Source: an uncultured Prevotellaceae bacterium (GTDB lineage: Bacteria > Bacteroidota > Bacteroidia > Bacteroidales > Bacteroidaceae). Taken from it: a stretch of DNA of 64,000 nt. Made by a program: the position numbers and the translations under genes. Shown piece by piece: positions 52,292 to 62,835 of the stretch. The notes under the pieces were generated by a model. It made no database searches. It saw only the letters and a list, made by a program, of their open reading frames with translations, and was not told the DNA's origin. How positions within the stretch are numbered: the first letter of the stretch is position 1; each line of letters begins with the position of its first letter. Location: contig CAMKTJ010000007.1 in assembly GCA_946415645.1 (NCBI GenBank), positions 1-64,000 of the forward strand, read 5' to 3'.

Positions 52292-52734
52292 AAGATAACA
52301 AACAAGAAGAACTCGAGAAGCAAGAAACCGTCGTAACCGAAGAGCAGGAACAAAGCAGCAAAAGCAAGATTCTGAACGCTTTGGTTAACGAGGAGGATGA
52401 CAGCGAGAAAAAAGACCTCGAACACCTGAAAGATGTTCTGCAAGCACTGAGCATCAACGGATTGTGGTTCAGGAAGCAATTAGGCGTCCTGGCATTGATT
52501 CTTTTTGGTATCATCATCTATATCTCCAACCGCTATCAAGCTCAAAGCGAGATGATTGAAGAAGATAAGCTGCACAAGGATCTACAAGACTGGAAATACA
52601 GAAGTATGACCAGAAACAGCGAACTGACATTCCGCTGCCGCCAAAGCCAACTGGAAGAACAGATGAAAGCAATGGGAGACAGCACCCTATGCTCCAGCAA
52701 CGAACCTATCTATGAACTCACGAATAACGATTAA
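52279..52734 (+). CDS. FtsL-like divisome protein
   Basis: 151 residues. A charged cytoplasmic N-terminus (about 1-75), one membrane helix (about 71-89, QLGVLALILFGIIIYISNRY) and a short periplasmic coiled coil. This small bitopic protein between rsmH and the penicillin-binding protein occupies the ftsL place. FtsL helps recruit FtsW/FtsI to the septum. Sequence similarity to classical FtsL is low; the call rests on topology and position. The cytoplasmic part is longer than in E. coli. Confidence 0.8.
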   Translation: MAEIKDNKQEELEKQETVVTEEQEQSSKSKILNALVNEEDDSEKKDLEHLKDVLQALSINGLWFRKQLGVLALILFGIIIYISNRYQAQSEMIEEDKLHKDLQDWKYRSMTRNSELTFRCRQSQLEEQMKAMGDSTLCSSNEPIYELTNND

Positions 52735-52742
52735 CTGAACGA

Positions 52743-54875
52743 ATGAAGTCAAACAACGATAGCTCAATAGGACGTTTCAGAATCATTCTTGCAATGATTG
52801 CAATATTTGCCGTATATATCCTTGGTACGGCTCTTCAAACTATGCTCCCCCCACAGAGCAACTATTGGGAACAGGTGGACAAACGATTCACTACGGAAAA
52901 CATAGCCATCCCTGCCAACAGAGGTAACATCCTGTCTGCTGACGGGCAGGTGCTTTCCGGTTCTATACCCGTTTATCGTTTGTACATGGACTTCAAAGTT
53001 TGCGACCCCGACTCTGTAAGCCAGAAGAAAATAGAACAATGGAGAGACTCCGCCTTCGCAGCAGATGTGGACAGCATCTCTGTAGGACTGGCAAAAATAT
53101 TCCAGACACATGACGCCGCCTGGTTCAGGAACCACCTGCTAAAAGGAAAGCAAAGAGGCAGATTCGCATGGAACATCTGTCCCGGAAAACTTGCCACATA
53201 CATTCAGTACAAGGAATGTAAGAAACTGCCAATGCTCAAGGAACCTACCAACAAAAGCGGATTCCACGCAGAAGAGATCATGCAGCGAAAGAAACCTTAC
53301 GGCATGTTAGCTTCCAGAACATTAGGCGACTTATACGCAGACTCAAGTGCTTTGGCAAAATGCGGACTTGAATTGAGTTTCGATAGCATCCTGCGAGGAA
53401 AGCCAGGTACATCACATACCACAAAAGTCCTTAACAAGCGCATCAGATTTGTGGACATGGCACCAGAAAACGGAAACGACTTGTTAACGACACTTGACAT
53501 CAACATACAGGATATGGCAGACCGTGCCCTGCGAAACAAACTAAAAGAGGTAAACGGCGAAATTGGTATGGCTGTAGTAATGGAAGTAAAGACAGGAGAC
53601 GTAAAAGCCATCGTAAACCTGACAAGAATGTCTGACGGAGAGTATTACGAGTGTAAGAATAACGCGGTGAGCGATTTGATGGAACCAGGTTCCACCTTCA
53701 AGACAGCAAGTATCATGGTAGCCTTGGACGATGGTAAAATAAATAAGAACACGCGCGTGGAGACTGGTAGCGGAATTTATCAAATGCACGGACGATTCAT
53801 GAAAGACCACAACTGGCGCAAAGGAGGTTACGGGAATCTTTCCGTTACCGAAGTGCTAATGTACAGTTCAAACATCGGTGTCAGCAGATTGATAGACGAA
53901 GCCTACAAAGACGATCCCGACAGATATGTACGCGGGCTCAACAAGTTAGGCGTAGGATTGCCCTTAAACCTTCCATTTGTAGGAAAAGGCGAGCCACGTG
54001 TCCGTCACCCCAAGAAGCAAGGGCGATTCTGGCTGAACTGGAGTAACACGGCTCTACCCTGGATGAGTATCGGATACGAGACCATGCTGCCTCCTATCGC
54101 AACATTGGCTTTCTACAATGGCATTGCCAACGGAGGAAAAATGGTAAAGCCAAGATTTGTCAAAGCAGAGCTGAAAGATGGGCAGGTAGTTCGCGAATTC
54201 CCCACAGAGGTTATAAAGGAAAGTATGTGCAAGGCAAGTACATTAGCGGACATTCAGGAGATTCTGGAGAAAGTTGTAAGCGAAGGATTGGGAAAGAAAG
54301 CAGGCAACAACGGCAAATACTTCAAGGTAAGCGGAAAGACAGGAACAGCCCAGATTGCATCAGCCGGCGGTGGTGGATATCATAGCGGCACTACCAGATA
54401 TATGGTCAGCTTCTGCGGATACTTCCCCAGCGAAGCTCCCAAATACAGTTGCATTGTATGTATTGTCAAAACAGGATTACCAGCCTCAGGAGGCGGTCAG
54501 TGTGGCCCTGTATTCAGCGAAATCTCACAATATATCATGTCGAAGGGCAATAGCCATGATGCAAAAGAAGTCAGCGACTCCAACTCTGTGTATATACCCT
54601 CTTCCGTACGAGGACAAGAAAAGAAATCAAATTGTATAATGGAGGAATTGGGCATAAGAAATACACTTGAAGCTCAGACCGACTCCATTCCCGAAAGCAG
54701 GGTTCCCGATGTCACTGGAATGGGAGCAAGGGATGCCGTATATGAACTTCAGAAACGAGGTTTGAAAGTACGACTCACTGGCAAAGGCCGTGTGAAAAGT
54801 CAAAACATAACGGCAGGTAGTATCGCAGAAAGAGGAAAGACTATAACTATACATTTGGAACAAATCTCAAAATAA
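52743..54875 (+). CDS. ftsI: Division-specific penicillin-binding protein with C-terminal PASTA domain (FtsI-like)
   Basis: 710 residues. Membrane anchor (about 12-32, [20 protein letters not shown]), pedestal domain with [15 protein letters not shown], then the transpeptidase domain with all three motifs: S317-T-F-K320 ([10 protein letters not shown]), S375-S-N377 (YSSNIGVS) and K532-T-G534 (SGKTGTAQ). A PASTA domain closes the protein (about 655-710: [20 protein letters not shown]). Class B transpeptidase that cross-links septal peptidoglycan with FtsW. Confidence 0.94.
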   Translation: MKSNNDSSIGRFRIILAMIAIFAVYILGTALQTMLPPQSNYWEQVDKRFTTENIAIPANRGNILSADGQVLSGSIPVYRLYMDFKVCDPDSVSQKKIEQWRDSAFAADVDSISVGLAKIFQTHDAAWFRNHLLKGKQRGRFAWNICPGKLATYIQYKECKKLPMLKEPTNKSGFHAEEIMQRKKPYGMLASRTLGDLYADSSALAKCGLELSFDSILRGKPGTSHTTKVLNKRIRFVDMAPENGNDLLTTLDINIQDMADRALRNKLKEVNGEIGMAVVMEVKTGDVKAIVNLTRMSDGEYYECKNNAVSDLMEPGSTFKTASIMVALDDGKINKNTRVETGSGIYQMHGRFMKDHNWRKGGYGNLSVTEVLMYSSNIGVSRLIDEAYKDDPDRYVRGLNKLGVGLPLNLPFVGKGEPRVRHPKKQGRFWLNWSNTALPWMSIGYETMLPPIATLAFYNGIANGGKMVKPRFVKAELKDGQVVREFPTEVIKESMCKASTLADIQEILEKVVSEGLGKKAGNNGKYFKVSGKTGTAQIASAGGGGYHSGTTRYMVSFCGYFPSEAPKYSCIVCIVKTGLPASGGGQCGPVFSEISQYIMSKGNSHDAKEVSDSNSVYIPSSVRGQEKKSNCIMEELGIRNTLEAQTDSIPESRVPDVTGMGARDAVYELQKRGLKVRLTGKGRVKSQNITAGSIAERGKTITIHLEQISK

Positions 54876-54886
54876 AACATACAATT

Positions 54887-56350
54887 ATGAAATTAACTCA
54901 ATTAATAAATGTATGCCATCCTACAAAGGTTTTAGGAGACACGGAAATTGAAATAACCGGGATTGAGATAGACTCACGTTTGATAAAAAACGGTAATATC
55001 TTCGTTGCTATGCGTGGAACGCAGGTAGACGGACACACATACATTGCCAAAGCCATCGAATTAGGGGCAAAAGCCATTGTGTGCGAAGAGATGCCAGCTA
55101 ACACACAAGATGGGGTGACCTATATACAATACGAAAAGACCGAAGATGTGGTAGGACCATTGGCAACAACCTTTTTCGGCGACCCAACCAGCAAGATGAA
55201 ACTGATTGGCGTAACGGGTACCAACGGAAAGACCACAATCGCCACTGTATTATATAATATGTTCAGACGCATGGGTTATAAATGCGGCTTATGCAGCACC
55301 GTCTGCAACTATATTGACGGAGAAGCTGTCCCCACAGAATGCACGACCCCCGACCCCATCACATTAAACCGTCTCTTAGGGCAAATGGCTGATGCCGGTT
55401 GCGAATACGCATTCATGGAAGTCAGCAGCCATAGCGTAACTCAGAAGAGAATTGGAGGTTTGGTATTCGCAGGAGGTATTTTCACCAACCTTACTCGTGA
55501 TCATCTTGACTACCACAAGACCTTCGAAAATTACCGAGATGCCAAGAAAGCATTCTTTGATGCACTACCCAAGGGGGCCTTTGCCATCACCAACGCAGAC
55601 GACAAGAATGGTGCCGTAATGGTTCAGAACACAAAAGCCAAGGTTAAAACATACTCCACACGTACCGCCGCAGATTTCAAGGCAAAGATTCTAGAGGAGA
55701 GTTTTGAGGGCATGAATCTGGAAATTAACGGGAAAGAAGTATGCGTACAGTTTGTAGGGCGTTTCAACGTAAGCAATCTGTTGGCTATCTACGGAGCTGC
55801 CATCATGATGGGCGTAGAACCTCAAGAAGCATTGATACACCTCAGTGCCATGAAACCCGTGAATGGAAGATTCGAGGCTATACGTTCTCAGAATGGTATT
55901 ACTGCCATTGTCGACTATGCCCATACCCCCGATGCATTGAAGAATGTATTAGACACCATCAATGAGGTACTGAAACATCGTGGACAGTGTTGGACCGTAT
56001 GTGGAGCCGGTGGCAACAGAGACAAGGGAAAACGTCCTCTGATGGCACAGGAAGCCGTCAAAAACAGTGACCGTGTTATCATCACTAGTGACAATCCCAG
56101 ATTCGAGGACCCTCAGGAGATCATCAATGACATGCTGGCCGGACTGACAGACAAACAACGTCAGAAAGTTCTTAGTATAGTAGACCGCCGTGAAGCCATC
56201 CGTACAGCCTGCATGATGGCACAGCCGGGAGATGTTATATTGGTGGCAGGTAAAGGGCACGAGGACTATCAGATTGTTCAGGGTGTAAAGCACCACTTTG
56301 ACGATCACGAGATTATACAAGAAGCCTTTGGACTAATTCATAATTCATAA
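54887..56350 (+). CDS. murE: UDP-MurNAc-tripeptide ligase MurE (meso-diaminopimelate type)
   Basis: 487 residues. Adds the third amino acid to UDP-MurNAc-Ala-Glu. ATP loop GTNGKTT (G111-T116 and next), [12 protein letters not shown], the carbamylated-lysine region and [19 protein letters not shown] motif ([14 protein letters not shown]). The substrate-choice motif is DNPR (D402-R405), which indicates meso-diaminopimelate rather than lysine. The last codons (LIHNS) derive from a heptad repeat that runs through the stop codon. Confidence 0.96.
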   Translation: MKLTQLINVCHPTKVLGDTEIEITGIEIDSRLIKNGNIFVAMRGTQVDGHTYIAKAIELGAKAIVCEEMPANTQDGVTYIQYEKTEDVVGPLATTFFGDPTSKMKLIGVTGTNGKTTIATVLYNMFRRMGYKCGLCSTVCNYIDGEAVPTECTTPDPITLNRLLGQMADAGCEYAFMEVSSHSVTQKRIGGLVFAGGIFTNLTRDHLDYHKTFENYRDAKKAFFDALPKGAFAITNADDKNGAVMVQNTKAKVKTYSTRTAADFKAKILEESFEGMNLEINGKEVCVQFVGRFNVSNLLAIYGAAIMMGVEPQEALIHLSAMKPVNGRFEAIRSQNGITAIVDYAHTPDALKNVLDTINEVLKHRGQCWTVCGAGGNRDKGKRPLMAQEAVKNSDRVIITSDNPRFEDPQEIINDMLAGLTDKQRQKVLSIVDRREAIRTACMMAQPGDVILVAGKGHEDYQIVQGVKHHFDDHEIIQEAFGLIHNS

Positions 56351-56411
56351 TGCACAATTGAAATAAAAAATATTATGGGTTATAATTATGAATTAACAAT
56401 TATGAATTAAA
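56335..56411. repeat. Two heptad-repeat blocks between murE and mraY
   Basis: Block 1: AATTCAT (56335), AATTCAT (56342), AATGCAC (56349), AATTGAA (56356); it covers the murE stop codon. Block 2: AATTATG (56384), AATTAAC (56391), AATTATG (56398), AATTAAA (56405), ending 6 bp before the mraY ATG (56418). Confidence 0.88.
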
Positions 56412-56417
56412 GAAAAT

Positions 56418-57683
56418 ATGTTATACTATCTGTTCAGATATCTAGGAGAATTTGGAGTGCCAGGCGCACACGTGTGGTCATATATCTCATTCCGCGCAAT
56501 CCTAACACTGGTGCTCTCATTGGTCATCTCTGTATGGTTTGGCGAATATTTCATCAAATGGATGAAGAAACATGGCATCAATGAGGCCCAGCGCAGCGCA
56601 AGCATAGACCCCTACGGAGTAGACAAGAAGGGAGTTCCAACCATGGGAGGTCTTATCATCATTATTGCTACAGTGATACCTTGCCTTTTATTAGGCAGAC
56701 TACGTAACATATACATGCTGCTTATGATCTTGACAACCTTATGGTTAGGAGCTATCGGATTTGCCGATGATTACATCAAGATGAAAGTCTCAAAAGACGG
56801 CTTACGTCCAATACACAAACTGATAGGACAAGCCCTATTGGGCCTAATCATCGGATTAACCCTATGGCAAAGCCCAGATGCTGTAGTGCGCGAGAATGTT
56901 ACGGCAGAAGCTCGGAACAACACAGAAGAGGTGACGTATAAGAGCATAGCCGAAAAGAGCACTATCACAACCATCCCCTTTGTCAAAAACAACAACCTGC
57001 GTTATAGCGACATGTTTTACTTCCTAGGCAAATACCGTACTGCAGCGGGGTGGATATTCTTTGTCTTCATGACTACTTTTGTGGTGATGGCCGTAAGCAA
57101 TGGCTGCAACCTGAACGATGGTATGGATGGCATGTGTGCAGGAAACTCGGCAATCATAGGAGTAGCATTGGCAATTCTGGCATATGTAAGCAGCCATATT
57201 GTTATGGCGGGATACCTAAACATCATGTTTATACCCGGCAGCGAGGAGATGGTTGTATTCTTATTGGCATTTGTGGGAGCATTAATTGGTTTTCTGTGGT
57301 ACAATGCATATCCTGCCCAGATATTCATGGGTGACACGGGAAGTCTGGCTATTGGCGGCATCATTGCCGTTACTGCCATTATTATCCACAAGGAATTACT
57401 CATCCCAATTCTATGCTTCATCTTCTTCATGGAAAGTGTCAGCGTACTGCTTCAGACTGAATATGCGAGGATGGGAAACAAGAGAGGGAAAAAATGGCGC
57501 GTTTTCAAAAGAGCGCCTATACACGACACCTTCAGAGTTGCACCTGGTCAGTTGCCAGCCGACTTCAAAGTGCTCATTAACTGGCCCAAAGGATGTTGGT
57601 TGGAGTCGAAGATAACCGTACGATTCTGGATTATAACCATCATACTTGCAGCACTTACTATAGTAACTCTGAAGATTAGATGA
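56418..57683 (+). CDS. mraY: Phospho-MurNAc-pentapeptide transferase
   Basis: 421 residues, about ten membrane helices. It makes lipid I by moving phospho-MurNAc-pentapeptide onto undecaprenyl phosphate. Catalytic motifs: GVPTMGGLIIII, the Asp pair in FADDYIKM, NGCNLNDGMDGMCAGN and NAYPAQIFMGDTGSLA. The insertion around residues 150-185 (ENVTAEARNNTEEVTYKSIA) is periplasmic and typical of the longer Bacteroidetes form. Confidence 0.97.
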   Translation: MLYYLFRYLGEFGVPGAHVWSYISFRAILTLVLSLVISVWFGEYFIKWMKKHGINEAQRSASIDPYGVDKKGVPTMGGLIIIIATVIPCLLLGRLRNIYMLLMILTTLWLGAIGFADDYIKMKVSKDGLRPIHKLIGQALLGLIIGLTLWQSPDAVVRENVTAEARNNTEEVTYKSIAEKSTITTIPFVKNNNLRYSDMFYFLGKYRTAAGWIFFVFMTTFVVMAVSNGCNLNDGMDGMCAGNSAIIGVALAILAYVSSHIVMAGYLNIMFIPGSEEMVVFLLAFVGALIGFLWYNAYPAQIFMGDTGSLAIGGIIAVTAIIIHKELLIPILCFIFFMESVSVLLQTEYARMGNKRGKKWRVFKRAPIHDTFRVAPGQLPADFKVLINWPKGCWLESKITVRFWIITIILAALTIVTLKIR

Positions 57684-57684
57684 C

Positions 57685-57726
57685 AGAGAAAAGAGAGAGA
57701 AATTAAAAGAGAAAAGATAAAAGTTA
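57685..57726. repeat. Heptad-repeat spacer between mraY and murD
   Basis: Purine-rich heptads AGAGAAA, AGAGAGA, GAAATTA, AAAGAGA, AAAGATA, AAAGTTA. The last three (57706-57726) are clear; the first ones are looser. Confidence 0.65.
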
Positions 57727-57736
57727 TCAGGGGAAG

Positions 57737-59074
57737 ATGAAAGATAGAATAGTTGTTTTAGGCGCAGCAGAAAGCGGAGTCGGTGCAGCAGTACTGGCTC
57801 TAAAGAAAGGCTTTGAAGTCTTTGTCAGCGATATGGGGACCATCAAACCGGAATACAAAAGTATTCTGGAAGAATACGGAATTGAATGGGAAGAAGGACA
57901 TCATACAGAAGAGAAAATTCTGAATGCCAAGGAGATAATAAAGAGTCCCGGTATACCAGAAAACGCCCCCATGATTCTTAAGGCCAAAGCAGCAGGCATC
58001 CCTATTATCAACGAAATTGAGTTTGCAGGACGCTATACAAAAGCTAAGATGATCTGTATTACAGGCTCAAACGGAAAGACCACTACCACCAGCCTCATCT
58101 ACCACATCTTCAAGGATGCAGGCTATAACGTAGGACTGGCAGGAAACATTGGAAGAAGTTTGGCACTACAGATTGCAGAAGGAAAAGACTACGATTACTA
58201 TATCATAGAGCTCAGTAGTTTCCAACTTGACAATATGTACAAGTTCCGCGCTAATATTGCCGTTCTATTGAACATTACACCCGACCATCTGGACAGATAC
58301 AACAATAGCATGCAGGAATATACGGATGCCAAGATGCGTATTCTGCAGAACCAGACAGAAGATGACGCCTTTGTGTATTGGGCAGATGACCCAATTATTG
58401 CTAAGGAACTGAAAAAATACGGCATTAAATCCCAGCTGTGCCCCTTCAGTATCCTAAAGAAGAACGGCATGATAGGATATATCAGTGATGGAGAATATGT
58501 CATTGAGCGCCCCACCCCATTCAATATGGAGCAGGAGAGCCTGAGTCTGAGAGGAAAACATAACATGTACAACAGCTTGGCCGCAGGTATTGCTGCACAT
58601 CTGAGCGGAATCAAAGACGAAACACTGAAGAAAAGTCTGGGCGACTTTGAAGGTGTGGAGCACAGATTAGAAAAAGTTGCGCGTGTTGGAGGCGTTCAAT
58701 ATATAAACGATTCCAAAGCTACAAATGTGGATGCATGCTGGTACGCATTGGAAAGCATGACAACACCTACCATTCTAATCATTGGAGGAAAAGATAAGGG
58801 GAACGACTACAATGCCATAAAGGATTTGGTAAAATCCAAATGTGCCGGCCTTGTGTTCCTGGGAGCTGACAACACAAAGCTGCATAATTTCTTTGATGGA
58901 ATGGGAATCCCCATTGCAGACACACATAGCATGAAAGAATGTGTGGCAGAATGTGTAAAGATGGCCAAGCCAGGATATACTGTATTGCTGAGTCCCTGCT
59001 GTGCCAGCTTCGACCTCTTCAAAAATATGGAAGACCGAGGCGAGCAATTCAAGGAATTAGTACGGGCACTATAA
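57737..59074 (+). CDS. murD: UDP-MurNAc-L-alanine:D-glutamate ligase
   Basis: 445 residues. It adds D-glutamate to UDP-MurNAc-L-Ala. N-terminal Rossmann-like site (VVLGAAESGVGAAVLA), SPGIPENAP, ATP loop GSNGKTTTTSLIYHI, ELSSFQLD, NITPDHLDRY, and YINDSKATNVDACWYAL in the C-terminal domain. Part of the dcw cluster; 53 bp after mraY. Confidence 0.96.
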   Translation: MKDRIVVLGAAESGVGAAVLALKKGFEVFVSDMGTIKPEYKSILEEYGIEWEEGHHTEEKILNAKEIIKSPGIPENAPMILKAKAAGIPIINEIEFAGRYTKAKMICITGSNGKTTTTSLIYHIFKDAGYNVGLAGNIGRSLALQIAEGKDYDYYIIELSSFQLDNMYKFRANIAVLLNITPDHLDRYNNSMQEYTDAKMRILQNQTEDDAFVYWADDPIIAKELKKYGIKSQLCPFSILKKNGMIGYISDGEYVIERPTPFNMEQESLSLRGKHNMYNSLAAGIAAHLSGIKDETLKKSLGDFEGVEHRLEKVARVGGVQYINDSKATNVDACWYALESMTTPTILIIGGKDKGNDYNAIKDLVKSKCAGLVFLGADNTKLHNFFDGMGIPIADTHSMKECVAECVKMAKPGYTVLLSPCCASFDLFKNMEDRGEQFKELVRAL

Positions 59075-59133
59075 TGTTACAACAGAAACAACAATTTATC
59101 AGATAGATAATATAAAACAAGAAAAGAGACCAC

Positions 59134-60327
59134 ATGACACTGGGTAATCTTAAAGAAAAAAGTTGGCTGCAAGGCGATATGGTAATATGGATGGTATTCC
59201 TATTCCTTTGCATGATATCCGTGATAGAAGTTTATAGTGCAACAAGTACTATGACCTATTCAAGCGGGCACTATTGGGATCCGGTATTGCGGCATAGTGC
59301 ATTCCTTGCCATAGGTATCGTCTTTGCATGGATAATAACCCAGATTTCATGCAATTGGTTCAAGCTTGGCTCACTTGTGATATTGGCAATATCCATCCTT
59401 TTGCTAATCATAGTGCTGTTTACAGCAAAGATCAATGGCGGTGCCAGATGGCTTGATATAGGCAAGATATCATTCCAGCCATCCGAGCTGGCAAAGATGG
59501 GATTGATAGGCTTTTCCGCATTTGTACTCTCAACATCAAGGGACGAAAAGGGAGCCTCTAAGATTGGTACAAAATGGGTACTCGGCGTAACAGGATTTGT
59601 ATTGCTTCTTATTGCAACCGAAAATCTTTCTACAGCAGGCATTATAGGCATAACTATCTTGGGCATTCTCTTTTATGCTCAGGCACCCAAGAAATATCTG
59701 GCCATTATCGTAGGCCTACTAATAGCAGGTGCCATAGTAGGAGCAACAACGGTTTATTCCTTGTCTAAATCCGATGAGATGATGGAGAAGATGGCACAAG
59801 GGCCACTTCATAGAATCCCCACTTGGGTTCATCGTCTTACTACGGATAACGAGATTCCGGAAGATCCGAAGGATTATCCTTTAACAGAGAATGTTCAGGT
59901 TACCCATGCCAATATTGCCATTGGTACATGCGGAATCATCGGAAAGGGCCCCGGAAACTCTGTACAGCGCGACTACCTCCCGCAGGCCTATTCCGACTTC
60001 ATCTACGCCATCATCATAGAAGAAACGGGAGTCTTTGGTCTATTTGGCGTGATGTTCCTGTATCTGTTATTAATGTGGCAGGCAATGAAAATTGCAAGTA
60101 GGTGTAAATCCAGGTTCCCGTCATATCTGGTAATGGGACTTGCCCTAATGATAGTGATACAGGCAATGGTAAATATGGCGGTAGCTACAGGTGCATTCCC
60201 TGTAACAGGACAGCCACTTCCTCTGATAAGTCGAGGTGGAACCAGCACATTCGTAAACTGTGCATACTTTGGTATGATTCTTAGCGTAAGCAGAACAGCA
60301 AAAAAGAAAGAAGAGCGTTCTATATAA
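59134..60327 (+). CDS. ftsW: Lipid II polymerase FtsW (SEDS family)
   Basis: 397 residues, about ten membrane helices. SEDS signatures: NGGARWLDIGKISFQPSELA, GTCGIIGKGPGNSVQRDYLP, QAYSDFIYAIIIEETGVFG and the C-terminal FPVTGQPLPLISRGGTS. It polymerises septal peptidoglycan with the class B PBP encoded upstream. 59 bp after murD, 13 bp before murG. Confidence 0.96.
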   Translation: MTLGNLKEKSWLQGDMVIWMVFLFLCMISVIEVYSATSTMTYSSGHYWDPVLRHSAFLAIGIVFAWIITQISCNWFKLGSLVILAISILLLIIVLFTAKINGGARWLDIGKISFQPSELAKMGLIGFSAFVLSTSRDEKGASKIGTKWVLGVTGFVLLLIATENLSTAGIIGITILGILFYAQAPKKYLAIIVGLLIAGAIVGATTVYSLSKSDEMMEKMAQGPLHRIPTWVHRLTTDNEIPEDPKDYPLTENVQVTHANIAIGTCGIIGKGPGNSVQRDYLPQAYSDFIYAIIIEETGVFGLFGVMFLYLLLMWQAMKIASRCKSRFPSYLVMGLALMIVIQAMVNMAVATGAFPVTGQPLPLISRGGTSTFVNCAYFGMILSVSRTAKKKEERSI

Positions 60328-60340
60328 TATAATAAGGTAT

Positions 60341-61450
60341 ATGGATAATTTGAAAGTCATCATAAGCGGAGGAGGAACAGGAGGACATATATTTCCTGCA
60401 GTAAGCATTGCTAATGCATTGAAAGAACTTTGTCCCAACGCAGAGATACTCTTTGTTGGAGCAGAAGGAAGAATGGAAATGCAGAAGGTTCCTGCTGCCG
60501 GTTACAAGATAGTAGGATTGCCCGTCAGAGGTTTACTACGACCTCTGTGGAAGCCTGCCAACATTGGCGTCCTGTTGGATTTCCTACGTAGCAAAAAGGC
60601 TATCAAGAAGACCATACGCCAATTTAAGCCTCAGGTTGCAGTTGGTGTTGGCGGCTATGCCAGTTCAGCCACCTTGAATGCGGCATACGAGCTAGGCATC
60701 CCCTGCTTGATTCAAGAGCAGAATAGTTTTGCAGGCCTGACCAACAAGACACTGGCCAAGAAAGCAAGCAAAATATGCGTTGCATACGAGGGTATGGAGC
60801 GTTTCTTCCCCAAAGAGAAGATATTACTTACAGGTAATCCTGTCAGACAGAATCTGGTTAACAACAACATAACAAAGGAAGAGGCAGCAAGTGCCTTCAG
60901 TCTAAAACCCGATGTTCCGACCATACTACTTGTTGGAGGAAGCCTGGGTGCCAGAACCCTGAACGAGAGTGTTCTGCAGAACCTGGACAAAATAGCACAG
61001 GCACCCATTCAGTTCATTTGGCAAACCGGAGGGTACTACAAGGAAGCCATAGCCAACGAGCTCAAAGGAAAGGACGTTCCAAGCAATCTGTATATAACAG
61101 ACTTCATTGCTCACATGGATATGGCATATAAACTGGCAGACCTAGTAATAAGCAGAGCTGGAGCCAGCAGCATCAGCGAGCTTTGTCTGTTAGGAAAGCC
61201 TAGTATCCTAGTGCCAAGTCCGAATGTTGCAGAAGACCATCAGACTCACAACGCCATGGCTCTTGTTAATAAGCAGGCTGCCCTGTATGTCAAAGATGCC
61301 GATGCGGTAAAAGAGCTTATACCATTGGCTCTGAAAACAGTTGTTGATACAAACCAACTGAACACATTGGGGGAGAATGCCTATAGGATGGCATACAAAG
61401 ATTCTGCACGTGTTATTGCAGAAGAGGTTTTGAAATTAATAAAGAAATAA
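60341..61450 (+). CDS. murG: UDP-GlcNAc:lipid I GlcNAc transferase
   Basis: 369 residues, GT28 family. It makes lipid II at the cytoplasmic face. Motifs: ISGGGTGGHIFPAVSIANAL (lipid/phosphate loop), GVGGYASSATLNAA, LLVGGSLGARTLNESV and SRAGASSISELCLLGKPSIL, which carry the nucleotide-sugar site. Next gene 5 bp downstream. Confidence 0.97.
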   Translation: MDNLKVIISGGGTGGHIFPAVSIANALKELCPNAEILFVGAEGRMEMQKVPAAGYKIVGLPVRGLLRPLWKPANIGVLLDFLRSKKAIKKTIRQFKPQVAVGVGGYASSATLNAAYELGIPCLIQEQNSFAGLTNKTLAKKASKICVAYEGMERFFPKEKILLTGNPVRQNLVNNNITKEEAASAFSLKPDVPTILLVGGSLGARTLNESVLQNLDKIAQAPIQFIWQTGGYYKEAIANELKGKDVPSNLYITDFIAHMDMAYKLADLVISRAGASSISELCLLGKPSILVPSPNVAEDHQTHNAMALVNKQAALYVKDADAVKELIPLALKTVVDTNQLNTLGENAYRMAYKDSARVIAEEVLKLIKK

Positions 61451-61455
61451 AGGAT

Positions 61456-62835
61456 ATGAACTTGAACGACATAAAAGCAGTTTACTTCGTAGGCATTGGC
61501 GGTATAGGAATGAGTGCCATTGCCAGATATTTCCTTCACAAAGGTTTGACCGTTGGCGGCTATGACAAAACACCAAGTGACCTGACGAAGAAACTTCAGG
61601 ACGAAGGCGCCTGCATCCATTATACAGAAGATGTAGAACAAATACCTGACGCATGCAAGAAGGGTGATTCCACACTGGTTATCTACACCCCTGCCATACC
61701 TGCCGAACATAAAGAGTTGGTATATTTCCGTGAGAATGGATTTGAAATTCAAAAGCGTGCCCAAGTGCTGGGAACACTTACCCGTTCACTGAAAGGGCTC
61801 TGCGTAGCAGGAACACACGGTAAGACTACAACCAGCAGCATGGCTGCTCATCTGTTGCACCAGAGTCATGTTGACTGCAACGCTTTCCTTGGTGGTATCA
61901 CCAAAAACTATGGCACAAACTACATCATCAGCAAGGAGAGCCCATACGTCGTGATTGAAGCTGATGAATTCGACCGTAGCTTCCACTGGCTGACACCCTT
62001 TGCCAGCGTTATCACAGCAACAGATGCTGATCATCTTGATATCTATAGAACTGAAGAGGCATATCTGGAGAGTTTCAGCAAATACAGTAGTCTGATTCAA
62101 CCCGGTGGCTATCTGATATTGCACACAGGACTCAAAATGAAGCCTAATACGCAGAAAGGCGTAACTACATATACTTATAGCAGAGAGGAAGGAGACTTCC
62201 ATGCCGAAAATGTGAAAATAGGCAACGGGGAAATCTGCTTTGATCTGATATCACCACTCGGCAACATCAAGGGTATAAAACTAGGTGTTCCCGTAAGTGT
62301 AAACATAGAGAACGGCATTGCAGCTATGGCTTTGGCACAGATTGGCGGTGCCACTGAAGAGGAGATTCGTAAAGGTATGGAGTCTTTCCGTGGTGTTGAC
62401 CGCAGGTTCGACTTCCGCATAAAGACCGACAAGATGGTTTATCTGAGTGACTATGCACACCATCCTGCCGAGATACGTCAAAGTCTGCTTAGCATTAAGC
62501 AACTTTACGAGGGGAAAAAGATAAAAGCCATCTTCCAACCGCATCTGTACACAAGAACAAGAGACTTCTATCAAGATTTCGCCGATGCACTCTCACTCTT
62601 GGACGATGTAGCCATCGTGGATATATACCCTGCCCGGGAAGCACCCATCCCAGGCGTTACCAGTGCACTCATCTATGACAATCTGCGCCCTGGTATAAAG
62701 AAACAAATGTGCAAGAAAGATGAGATATGCGATGTGGTCCGTCAAGGAGGATTTGATGTGCTCATCACATTAGGAGCCGGAGACATTGAGAATTATGCCG
62801 ACCAAATAACAGAAATACTCAAACCTATATCATGA
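61456..62835 (+). CDS. murC: UDP-MurNAc:L-alanine ligase
   Basis: 459 residues. It adds the first amino acid to UDP-MurNAc. Motifs: FVGIGGIGMSAIARYFLHKG, GTHGKTTTSSMAAHLL (ATP loop), EADEFDRSFHWLTP, DHLDIYRT, and YAHHPAEIRQSL in the C-terminal domain. Its stop overlaps ftsQ by 4 bp (ATGA). Confidence 0.97.
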   Translation: MNLNDIKAVYFVGIGGIGMSAIARYFLHKGLTVGGYDKTPSDLTKKLQDEGACIHYTEDVEQIPDACKKGDSTLVIYTPAIPAEHKELVYFRENGFEIQKRAQVLGTLTRSLKGLCVAGTHGKTTTSSMAAHLLHQSHVDCNAFLGGITKNYGTNYIISKESPYVVIEADEFDRSFHWLTPFASVITATDADHLDIYRTEEAYLESFSKYSSLIQPGGYLILHTGLKMKPNTQKGVTTYTYSREEGDFHAENVKIGNGEICFDLISPLGNIKGIKLGVPVSVNIENGIAAMALAQIGGATEEEIRKGMESFRGVDRRFDFRIKTDKMVYLSDYAHHPAEIRQSLLSIKQLYEGKKIKAIFQPHLYTRTRDFYQDFADALSLLDDVAIVDIYPAREAPIPGVTSALIYDNLRPGIKKQMCKKDEICDVVRQGGFDVLITLGAGDIENYADQITEILKPIS

